DNA of 19,360 nucleotides. It comes from an uncultured Gemmiger sp. (GTDB taxonomy: Bacteria; Bacillota; Clostridia; Oscillospirales; Ruminococcaceae). Each line of letters starts with the position of its first letter. Within the stretch, counting starts at the first letter, position 1. Shown here piece by piece: positions 13,549 through 19,360 of this stretch. The stretch lies in contig CAUEKL010000016.1 of the NCBI GenBank assembly GCA_959018215.1, positions 1-19,360 on the forward strand, in the 5' to 3' direction. The position numbers and the translations under genes were made by a program. The notes beneath the pieces are model-generated. The model had not been told where the DNA came from. It saw only the letters and a list, made by a program, of their open reading frames with translations, and searched no databases.

Positions 13549-14562
13549 ATGACATATCAGGAAATTGCAGAGAAAGCACGGGGTCAGATGGGCCTGTGCA
13601 AAGCCTGCCCCGTGTGCGACGGCAAGGCCTGCCGGGGGACCATTCCCGGCCCCGGCGCCAAAGGTGTGGGCGACTGCGCCATCCGCAACTACGCAGCCTG
13701 GCAGGCTGTCCGTGTGAACATGGACACCCTGTGCGAGCCGGGCACCCAGGACACCAGCTGCACCCTGCTGGGACACACCTTCAAGGTGCCAGTTTTTGCG
13801 GGCCCTGTGGGCGCCGTGCAGATGCACTACGGCGACAAGTACGACGACCTGGCCTACAACGATATTCTGGTGCCTGCCTGCCGGGATGCGGGGATCCTGG
13901 CCTTTACCGGCGACGGCACCAACCCCGCCGTGATGGAAGCCGCCTGCCGGGCCATCGGCGCCAATGAAGGCTTCGGCGTGCCCACCGTCAAGCCCTGGGA
14001 CGCCGCTACCGTGGCCAAGAAGATGGACATGGTACGCCAGGCCGGTGCCTTTGCGGTGGCCATGGACGTTGACGCTGCAGGGCTGCCTTTCCTGAAGAAT
14101 CTGGACCCGCCTGCCGGCAGCAAGACGGTGGAACAGCTGCGTGAGATCATCCACGATGCAGGTGTCCCCTTCATCGTCAAGGGCATCATGACCGTCCAGG
14201 GGGCCGAGAAGGCCGTGCAGGCCGGTGCCGCGGGCATTGTGGTCTCCAACCACGGCGGCCGTGTGCTGGACGGCACCCCCGCCACCGCCGAGGTCCTGCC
14301 GGAGATTGCCAAGGCCGTGAACGGCCGGGCGCTGGTCCTGGTGGACGGCGGCATCCGCTCCGGTCTGGACGTCTTCCGCGCGCTGGCGCTGGGCGCCGAT
14401 GCCGTGGTGATTGCCCGTCCCTTCGTCACCGCCGTGTACGGCGCCGGTGCCGAGGGCGTGAAGGGCTATGTGGACCAGCTGGCCGCTGAACTGGCCGACA
14501 CCATGTCCATGTGCGGTGCCAAGACCCTGGCCGACATCACCCCGGATATGGTCCGGCTGTGA
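13549..14562 (+). CDS. FMN-dependent alpha-hydroxy-acid oxidase/dehydrogenase-like protein with cysteine-rich N-terminus
   Basis: This is a 337-residue TIM-barrel flavoenzyme related to lactate oxidase and glycolate oxidase. Lys211 (FIVKGIMT), the active-site motif SNHGGR at 233-238 (catalytic His235, substrate Arg238) with Asp241, and the FMN phosphate segment DGGIRSGLDV (266-275) followed by IARPF are visible. The N-terminus is unusual for classical oxidases: C17xxC20xxC23xxxxC28 (CKACPVCDGKAC), which could hold a metal or Fe-S cluster. Related clostridial proteins with this head are annotated as alpha-hydroxy-acid oxidizing, but the substrate and electron acceptor are not known; in an anaerobe oxygen is an unlikely acceptor. 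AAGGAG (13534-13539) is nine bases before ATG 13549; the ATG at 13540 touches the ribosome site and is rejected. Confidence 0.87.
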   Translation: MTYQEIAEKARGQMGLCKACPVCDGKACRGTIPGPGAKGVGDCAIRNYAAWQAVRVNMDTLCEPGTQDTSCTLLGHTFKVPVFAGPVGAVQMHYGDKYDDLAYNDILVPACRDAGILAFTGDGTNPAVMEAACRAIGANEGFGVPTVKPWDAATVAKKMDMVRQAGAFAVAMDVDAAGLPFLKNLDPPAGSKTVEQLREIIHDAGVPFIVKGIMTVQGAEKAVQAGAAGIVVSNHGGRVLDGTPATAEVLPEIAKAVNGRALVLVDGGIRSGLDVFRALALGADAVVIARPFVTAVYGAGAEGVKGYVDQLAAELADTMSMCGAKTLADITPDMVRL

Positions 14563-14589
14563 TGGCTTTCCCGTAAAATACAAAGAAAG

Positions 14590-14635
14590 ATCCCCGGGCT
14601 GTCTGCCGTTTTCCGGCAAAGGACAGCCCGGGGAT
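14590..14635. terminator. Bidirectional terminator between the oxidase-like gene and plsY
   Basis: A perfect 14-bp stem (ATCCCCGGGCTGTC, 14590-14603, with 14622-14635) has an inner TGCCG/CGGCA hairpin. TTTTGTTTTTT follows on the plus strand; the minus side also continues into a T-rich stretch. Confidence 0.92.
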
Positions 14636-14699
14636 TTTGTTTTTTATGTTCCGGTATCAGCGATGGGCACAGGACCGCCGCAATACGGTCCCGAAGCCT

Positions 14700-15371
14700 T
14701 TATTTTTGCTCGTTCTCTTTCTTCTTCTGGCCGAAACGGTACTCGGTGCCGTTGCGCAGGCGCTGGATGTTGGAACGATGCATGTAAATGACCATAGCCG
14801 CCATGATGACGCTGCAGACAAAGATGAAGATCAGGTTGGGCACGTCCGCACCGTGCCACGCCCAGAAGCAGAGCGTCAAGATGGGATACACCGCCGCGAT
14901 GATGATGCTGCCCAGGGAAACGATGCGGGTGATGGCAAACTCAATGAGGAAAATGACCACCAGCATCAGGAACACCAGGGGCTGCAGCGCCAGAATGGCA
15001 CCGCCGCATACCAGCACCCCCTTGCCGCCCTTGAAGCCGAACCAGATGGGCTTCATGTGGCCGATGCAGGCAAAGATGGCGGCCAGGTAGGCCCCGCAGG
15101 CGGGGTCCAGCTGGGGCACCAGGGCGGTGAACAGCCATTTACCGATGAACACCGCCACCGCGCCTTTGGCCACATCGCCGATGGCAGTGGCCGCACCGGG
15201 CAGCTTGCCGTAAGTGCGCAGCATGTTGGTCATGCCGGCGCTGCCGCTGCCGTGGGTCCGCACATCATCACGGCAAAGCAGGCGGGAAATGAGGATACCG
15301 AATACGATGCTGCCCAGCAGGTAGCCTTCCAGGGCCACCAGCACCACAGCTGCAATGAGATTGAGAGTCAT
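14700..15371 (-). CDS. plsY: Glycerol-3-phosphate acyltransferase PlsY
   Basis: This 223-residue inner-membrane enzyme transfers the acyl group of acyl-phosphate to the 1-position of glycerol 3-phosphate, the first step of phospholipid synthesis. Five or so membrane segments are visible. The family motifs are present: LLGSIVFG (about 18-25), the glycine-rich motif HGSGSAGMTNMLRTYGK (40-56) and GHMKPIWFGFKGGKGVL (104-120). In the second motif the usual GSGNxGATN reads GSGSAGMTN, with Asn and Ala changed. The C-terminus is a charged cytoplasmic tail. AAGGGGAAGGAAT precedes the ATG. It is the last gene after DUF512 and der, 18 bp after der, a common order in Firmicutes; gpsA, which often follows, is absent here because a terminator and a convergent gene come next. 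Confidence 0.95.
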   Translation of the reverse strand: MTLNLIAAVVLVALEGYLLGSIVFGILISRLLCRDDVRTHGSGSAGMTNMLRTYGKLPGAATAIGDVAKGAVAVFIGKWLFTALVPQLDPACGAYLAAIFACIGHMKPIWFGFKGGKGVLVCGGAILALQPLVFLMLVVIFLIEFAITRIVSLGSIIIAAVYPILTLCFWAWHGADVPNLIFIFVCSVIMAAMVIYMHRSNIQRLRNGTEYRFGQKKKENEQK

Positions 15372-15389
15372 GATTCCTTCCCCTTTCGC

Positions 15390-16721
15390 TTATCGGGCCG
15401 ACCCGTCGCCGTGTTCGCGCACAAGCATGCGCACCGGCGTCCCGGTCAGGCCGAAGTTCTCACGGATCTGGTTTTCGATATACCGCTGATACGAGAAGTG
15501 GAACAGAGCCCGCTGGTTGACAAAGCAGACGAATGTTGGCGGGCGGGTGGAACTCTGGGTAATATAGAAGATCTTCAGGCGCTTGCCTTTGTCTGAAGGC
15601 GGCTGTACCCGCGCCGTGGCCCGGGCCAGCATCTCGTTGAGGGCGCCGGTGGGGATGCGGGTGCCGTTCTGCACATCCACATAGTGGATGGTCTCGAACA
15701 GCTTGTCGATGCGCTGGCCGGTCTTGGCGCTGATGAAGATGATGGGGGCATAGGACATGAAGCTGAAGGATTCTTCCAGCTCCTTGCGCATGCGGTCCAT
15801 AGTGTAGGTGTCCTTTTCCACCGCGTCCCACTTGTTCACCGCGATGATGCAGCCCTTGCCCTGTTCATGGGCGTAGCCCGCCACCTTGGAGTCCTGCTCG
15901 GTAAAGCCCACGGTGGCGTCGATCATGATGACGCAGACCCGGCTGCGTTCCACCGCCGCCAGGCTGCGCAGCACGCTGAAGCGCTCCACACCGCTTTCCA
16001 CCTTGCCTTTTTTGCGCAGGCCGGCGGTATCGGTGAAGATGAACTTGCCGTACTGGTTTTCCACCTCGGTGTCGATGGCGTCCCGGGTGGTACCGGCCTC
16101 ATTGGCCACGATAAGGCGGTCTTCGCCCAGGATGTGGTTGATGAGGCTGGACTTGCCCACGTTGGGACGGCCAATGACGGCCACCGGAATGCGGTCCTCG
16201 TCCTCCTGCTCTTCCTCCGAGAAGTTCAGATGGGCGCAGACAGCGTCCAGCAGGTCGCCGGTGCCGTGGCCGTGCACGCCGGAAACGGGCACCAGTTCCC
16301 CCAGACCCAGGGCGTAGAAATCGTACAGCTCCATGGGCGGATCGCCGATTTTATCGCATTTGTTCACGGCCAGCACCACCGGCTTGCCGCTGCGCATGAG
16401 CATGGAAGCCACCTCGTGGTCCTGGGGGGTCACCCCGGCCCGCAGGTCGGTGACCATGACGATGCAGTCGGCGGAATCAATGGCCATCTGGGCCTGCTGA
16501 CGCATATGGGCCAGGATGCCGTCGTCAATGCTGGGTTCGATACCGCCGGTATCCACCAGCAGGAACTTGTGGCCGTTCCATTCGCAATCGCAGAAGATGC
16601 GGTCCCGGGTCACGCCGGGGGTATCCTCCACAATGGCGATGCGCTGTCCGGTGAGTTTGTTGAAGATGGTGGACTTGCCCACATTGGGGCGGCCCACGAT
16701 GGCCACGATCGGTTTTGCCAT
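15390..16721 (-). CDS. der: Ribosome assembly GTPase Der (EngA)
   Basis: This is a 443-residue protein with two tandem GTPase domains and a C-terminal KH-like domain, the architecture unique to Der. First domain: P-loop GRPNVGKS (10-17), DTGG (57-60) and NKCD (120-123). Second domain: GRPNVGKS (184-191), DTAGLRKKG (231-239) and NKWD (296-299). Der is essential for 50S subunit maturation in bacteria. AAGGAGG in the end of the DUF512 gene, which lies 4 bp upstream, is its ribosome site. It is the middle gene of the DUF512-der-plsY operon. Normal length, no missing motif. Confidence 0.98.
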   Translation of the reverse strand: MAKPIVAIVGRPNVGKSTIFNKLTGQRIAIVEDTPGVTRDRIFCDCEWNGHKFLLVDTGGIEPSIDDGILAHMRQQAQMAIDSADCIVMVTDLRAGVTPQDHEVASMLMRSGKPVVLAVNKCDKIGDPPMELYDFYALGLGELVPVSGVHGHGTGDLLDAVCAHLNFSEEEQEDEDRIPVAVIGRPNVGKSSLINHILGEDRLIVANEAGTTRDAIDTEVENQYGKFIFTDTAGLRKKGKVESGVERFSVLRSLAAVERSRVCVIMIDATVGFTEQDSKVAGYAHEQGKGCIIAVNKWDAVEKDTYTMDRMRKELEESFSFMSYAPIIFISAKTGQRIDKLFETIHYVDVQNGTRIPTGALNEMLARATARVQPPSDKGKRLKIFYITQSSTRPPTFVCFVNQRALFHFSYQRYIENQIRENFGLTGTPVRMLVREHGDGSAR

Positions 16722-16725
16722 GTGG

Positions 16726-18066
16726 TCATTCCTCCTTTGGCTTGTGGGGGGCGGATTTGAGCATCCGTACCCCCAGGTAGGCGCGGCAGCTGCCCGCGCC
16801 GTCGGTGGGGATCACCACCACCCGGCAGCCCAGGGCTTCGCCCAGCTGTTCGGGGGTGATGTCGTCGAGGAAGCGGTCTTCCTCATCCTGCAGCATCACC
16901 TCGGGCACGGCCAGGATGTGCCCGCTGAGTTTGCCGCGGCATTGGTCGATGATGTCGGTGGCGGTGACCAACCCCGCCACGCTCACGTTGCCGCCGAAAA
17001 AGCGGTTTTCAATGGCATGGACGGTGATGTGCACGCCGGGATAGCGGCGGTGGGTCTCCTGGGCCATCTGCTCGATGAGCGGGGCCGCCAGGGTGCCGGT
17101 GACCACGTCGATGCGCCGGGGCAACACCAGGCGGCGTGGCTTGGCCAGCTCCTCCAGGAAGGTGTCGTGGTACCGCCGCCACATGCCCACGCCGTCCTCC
17201 AGCTGGGCGAAATCGTCGTAGAACTCGGTGGGCGGGATTTCCCGTCCGGCGGTGAGATACCATTCGTCGCTGGGATAGACGATGCTGCGGCCGTACTGTT
17301 CCCGGCAGCGGCGGCTGTATTCCTCCAGAATATCCAGGGTTTTCCCGGCGGTTTCGGCGTCGTAGGCGGTCAGCTTGAACAGCTTGTCCCGGTAATCAGT
17401 GATGCCCGCAGGCACCGCCGCGATGCTGCCCACATGGGGCCGCAGGGCCAGCAGATCGTCCAGGGTGCGGCGCAGCTCATCCCCGTCATTGATGCCCCGG
17501 CAGAGCACCAGCTGACAGTTCATCTCGATGCCGCCCTTGGCAAACATGTCCAGATACCGCAGGGTATCGGCGGCTTTCTTGTTGGCCATCATACGCACCC
17601 GCAGAGCGGGGTTGGTGGTGTGCACCGAGATGAAGATGGGGCTGATGTGCATCTTGATGATGCGCTCCACTTCCCTTTCGGAAAGGTTGGTCATGGTGAT
17701 ATAGTTGCCGTACAGGAAAGACAGGCGCTCGTCGTCATCCTTGAAATAAAGAGGCGCCCGCATGCCCGGGGGCAGCTGGTCGATGAAGCAGAACATGCAG
17801 TGGTTGTCGCAGCTGTGCTTTTCATCCGCCAGGTAGGTCTTGAAGTTGCAGCCGAAAGGCTCGTACTGGTCCTTCTCCACCGGGATGTCCCGCTGGGTGC
17901 CCCCCTCACAGACAGTGAGGGTAAAACGCTCGGAGGCGGTGTAGAACTGATAGTCCAGGGCATCGCACAAAGGGTTGCCGTCGATGGCCGTCAGCAGACA
18001 GCCGGCCCCCAGGCCCAGACGCTGGGCCACAGAGTTTTCGTCCACGCTTTGAACGACCAGCGGCAT
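16726..18066 (-). CDS. DUF512 family protein (PDZ-like and radical-SAM domains)
   Basis: This is a 446-residue protein. Residues 1-60 look like a PDZ-type domain (SVAQRLGLGAGCLLTAIDGN). C86xxxC90xxC93 (CDNHCMFC) is the radical SAM iron-sulfur motif, followed by FIDQLPPGMR. The C-terminal half (about 220-430) is DUF512. The family is common beside der in Firmicutes; its substrate is not known. Presence of the three cysteines suggests that it binds a 4Fe-4S cluster and S-adenosylmethionine. It is the first gene of the operon with der and plsY; AAAGGGG precedes the ATG at 18066 and an extended -10 promoter lies upstream. Confidence 0.92.
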   Translation of the reverse strand: MPLVVQSVDENSVAQRLGLGAGCLLTAIDGNPLCDALDYQFYTASERFTLTVCEGGTQRDIPVEKDQYEPFGCNFKTYLADEKHSCDNHCMFCFIDQLPPGMRAPLYFKDDDERLSFLYGNYITMTNLSEREVERIIKMHISPIFISVHTTNPALRVRMMANKKAADTLRYLDMFAKGGIEMNCQLVLCRGINDGDELRRTLDDLLALRPHVGSIAAVPAGITDYRDKLFKLTAYDAETAGKTLDILEEYSRRCREQYGRSIVYPSDEWYLTAGREIPPTEFYDDFAQLEDGVGMWRRYHDTFLEELAKPRRLVLPRRIDVVTGTLAAPLIEQMAQETHRRYPGVHITVHAIENRFFGGNVSVAGLVTATDIIDQCRGKLSGHILAVPEVMLQDEEDRFLDDITPEQLGEALGCRVVVIPTDGAGSCRAYLGVRMLKSAPHKPKEE

Positions 18067-18101
18067 GATTCATACCCCTTTCCATTGGCATTGATAACAG
18101 T

Positions 18102-18110
18102 AGTATACCA
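18102..18110 (-). promoter_or_regulatory. Extended -10 promoter of the DUF512-der-plsY operon
   Basis: On the minus strand, TGG followed by TATACT (18110-18102) forms an extended -10 element. The -35 position falls on the T-run of the rpmF terminator and does not match consensus. It is about 36 bases before the ATG at 18066. Confidence 0.55.
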
Positions 18111-18130
18111 CGAAAATACGCAAAGAAAAA

Positions 18131-18150
18131 GAGGGGGCACTGGCCCCCTC
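18131..18150 (-). terminator. rpmF terminator
   Basis: GAGGGGGC (18131-18138) and GCCCCCTC (18143-18150) form an 8-bp stem with an ACTG loop. On the minus strand it is followed by TTTTTCTTTG. It lies 21 bases past the rpmF stop. Confidence 0.88.
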
Positions 18151-18171
18151 CCCTGCTTTGAAAAAATCCGC

Positions 18172-18360
18172 TCAGGCTTCCTTGTTGACCTTAACGACTT
18201 CACGGCCTTTGTAGTAGCCGCACTTGCCACAAACCTGATGGGGCACCGTCAGCTCGCCGCACTGAGGACATTTCACCAGCGTAGGCGCTTCCAGCTTCCA
18301 GACATTGGAACGGCGCTTGTCGCGGCGGGCTTTGGACTGCTTTCTCTTAGGGACTGCCAT
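18172..18360 (-). CDS. rpmF: 50S ribosomal protein L32
   Basis: This is a 62-residue basic protein, usual length for L32. It begins MAVPKRKQSKARRDKRRSN, the L32 N-terminal signature. A zinc ribbon is formed by C31xxC34 (CPQC) and C44xxC47 (CGKC); this is the zinc-containing paralog form, not the cysteine-free form. An excellent AAGGAGGTG site (18368-18376) lies seven bases before the ATG. It follows the DUF177 gene by 24 bp, the standard yceD-rpmF arrangement, and is closed by a terminator. Confidence 0.98.
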   Translation of the reverse strand: MAVPKRKQSKARRDKRRSNVWKLEAPTLVKCPQCGELTVPHQVCGKCGYYKGREVVKVNKEA

Positions 18361-18384
18361 TTTATCGCACCTCCTTGGTGAATT

Positions 18385-18885
18385 TCAACTAAGCAGTTGT
18401 TTTAATATGCTAAGCCTTGCATCCACAGGGGCGGCTTCGGCCGCCACTTGGCAGGCACAGCCTTCCGCTTTTCTTTTGCCGCAGATGGGGCATAGACCTT
18501 GGCAATCGGGGCTGCACAGCAGCACCCGCGGGACCTCGAAGATCAGTTCCTGATAGGCGAGTTCCCGCAAATCCAGTTGACCCTGGTCATCCAGAGGCAG
18601 CTCGAAGTCGATGTCATCGAGATCGCGCATACGCACCAGATAGTCCCGGGTGAAGTCGTAAGATTCATGCACAGGCGCCAGGCAGCGGGCACATTCGGCC
18701 TCAATGTTGGCCTTGACGTGCAGCGTCATCACAGCGCCTTCCTGGGTGGGATGAGCGGTAAACGCACATTCCAGCGGGTCGGGCACGCGGAAACCGTCCC
18801 AGTCAGCTGCCGAAAGATCGGCGGAAAACTGCGTTGTATAGGGGGTTTTCGCGCTTTGCAGAAAGTTCCGTATATCGAATTGCAT
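18385..18885 (-). CDS. DUF177 (YceD-like) protein
   Basis: This is a 166-residue protein of the DUF177/YceD family, linked in bacteria and plants to 23S rRNA accumulation. Conserved cysteines: C65xxC68 (CARCLAP) and C124xxxC128xxxC132xxC135 (CSPDCQGLCPIC), with EVPRVLLCSPDCQGL as the family hallmark. GAGGTGAAG precedes the ATG at 18885. It is the first gene of the rpmF operon and is driven by a strong promoter. The family name is firm; precise activity is not known. Confidence 0.93.
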   Translation of the reverse strand: MQFDIRNFLQSAKTPYTTQFSADLSAADWDGFRVPDPLECAFTAHPTQEGAVMTLHVKANIEAECARCLAPVHESYDFTRDYLVRMRDLDDIDFELPLDDQGQLDLRELAYQELIFEVPRVLLCSPDCQGLCPICGKRKAEGCACQVAAEAAPVDARLSILKQLLS

Positions 18886-18911
18886 ACTTCACCTCAAAAG
18901 GTCGCTTATCT

Positions 18912-18940
18912 AGTATACACAAGGAAGGGGGGCTTGTCAA
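18912..18940 (-). promoter_or_regulatory. Strong sigma-A promoter of the DUF177-rpmF operon
   Basis: TTGACA (18940-18935, perfect) and TATACT (18917-18912, 5/6) are exactly 17 bp apart on the minus strand. The expected start near 18905 gives a leader of about 20 bases. Confidence 0.88.
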
Positions 18941-18999
18941 CCAAAATCTGCAAAAAACCGCAAGAAATTGTTTTTGGGCCTTTCCCTGCCACAAGAAAA

Positions 19000-19026
19000 G
19001 GGGCGGTACCCCGAAAGGACCGCCCC
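19000..19026 (-). terminator. Terminator of the unrecognised gene at the right edge
   Basis: GGGGCGGT (19000-19007) pairs with ACCGCCCC (19019-19026). TTTTCTTG follows on the minus strand. It lies 15 bases past the stop at 19042. Confidence 0.8.
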
Positions 19027-19041
19027 CAGCCGCACTGCGGT

Positions 19042-19360
19042 TTACAGATATTTCTTGATGCCTTCGGGCAGATCTTCCACGTTGGCGGAAACGGTGACAA
19101 CCACTTCCACGTTGTTGGCGGTGATCTTGTCGATTTCGGCCAGGACCTTGGTGGCCTGCTCCATGTCGTGGTCCACAACCTTCAGGATGCCGTCGATGAA
19201 CAGCTCGGTGATGTCATAGTTGCCGGCCAGAACGCCCGCAACAAAGCCGTAGAACATCTCAGCGCCCTTGATGTCGTACTCGTCCACATCCAGCAGACGG
19301 GCCTTGTGGTTGATCTCGGTGGTGAGCTTCATGCACTTTTCAATGACAACAATGTTGCCG
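19042..19360 (-). CDS. Unrecognised protein, C-terminal part (5' end outside window)
   Basis: The frame stays open to the window edge. An ATG at 19332 exists, but no ribosome site precedes it and the upstream in-frame codons (GNIVVIEKC) read like normal protein, so the true start is probably outside. About 105 residues are visible: MKLTTEINHKARLLD, then a helix-rich stretch with GAEMFYGFVAGVLAGNYDIT and a C-terminal part with NNVEVVVTVSANVEDLPEG. No membrane protein signature, cysteine motif or catalytic motif is obvious. A terminator follows the stop. I do not recognise the family and give no function. Confidence 0.7.
   Translation of the reverse strand, partial: GNIVVIEKCMKLTTEINHKARLLDVDEYDIKGAEMFYGFVAGVLAGNYDITELFIDGILKVVDHDMEQATKVLAEIDKITANNVEVVVTVSANVEDLPEGIKKYL

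Noticed and set aside
13597..13632. Radical SAM motif in the oxidase-like protein head
   Set aside because: The cysteine spacing is CxxCxxCx4C, not CxxxCxxC, and the rest of the protein is an FMN-type TIM barrel.
13399..14619. Upstream extension of the M3 peptidase frame to a 969-residue protein
   Set aside because: The extra part is antisense to the flavoenzyme gene, has no peptidase homology, and a ribosome site exists at the chosen start 13398.
16516..18381. 621-codon plus-strand open frame opposite der, DUF512 and rpmF
   Set aside because: Shadow of three firmly identified minus-strand genes.

Overview
The window looks like chromosomal DNA of a high-GC, Gram-positive Firmicute of the Oscillospirales, most like the Faecalibacterium / Gemmiger / Subdoligranulum group. 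This rests on strong AGGAGG-type ribosome sites, sigma-A promoters, a CIRCE heat-shock operator, a DUF5685-DnaJ gene pair, a DUF512-der-plsY cluster and a DUF177-rpmF pair. The genus is an inference. I see no rRNA, tRNA, IS element, phage gene or CRISPR array, and no gene-free stretch longer than 300 bases. The region is densely coding, with convergent gene pairs separated by bidirectional hairpin terminators.

Left part (1-4212): the end of a DUF5685 gene overlaps a DnaJ-domain gene with a cysteine-rich tail (+ strand). A convergent minus-strand operon then runs from 4212 down to 1223: a C_GCAxxG_C_C cysteine protein, an alpha/beta-hydrolase esterase, a D-lactate-type 2-hydroxyacid dehydrogenase and a YkgJ-type cysteine-cluster protein.

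Centre-left (4213-6440): htpG (Hsp90) has a sigma-A promoter with two CIRCE operators, one over the -35 side and one over the -10/transcription start. This points to HrcA repression.

Centre (6441-11616): an OmpR-type response regulator and sensor kinase (minus strand) are divergent from a three-gene ABC transporter (plus strand) of the lantibiotic-immunity LanFEG type. The ATPase carries the glutamate E-loop known from LanF proteins. The shared 188-bp intergenic region holds three TTAAG(G/C)C direct repeats spaced 11 and 22 bp apart, a likely regulator-binding array. No lantibiotic peptide or modification gene is present, so this looks like a stand-alone sensing and self-protection module. 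A 130-residue unknown protein follows it.

Right part (11710-19360): an M3-family zinc oligopeptidase (minus) is divergent from an FMN-dependent alpha-hydroxy-acid oxidase-like enzyme with a four-cysteine N-terminus (plus). Next come the minus-strand operons DUF512 radical-SAM/PDZ protein - der - plsY (ribosome assembly, phospholipid synthesis) and DUF177 - rpmF (23S rRNA accumulation, ribosomal protein L32). The end of an unrecognised gene is cut by the window edge.
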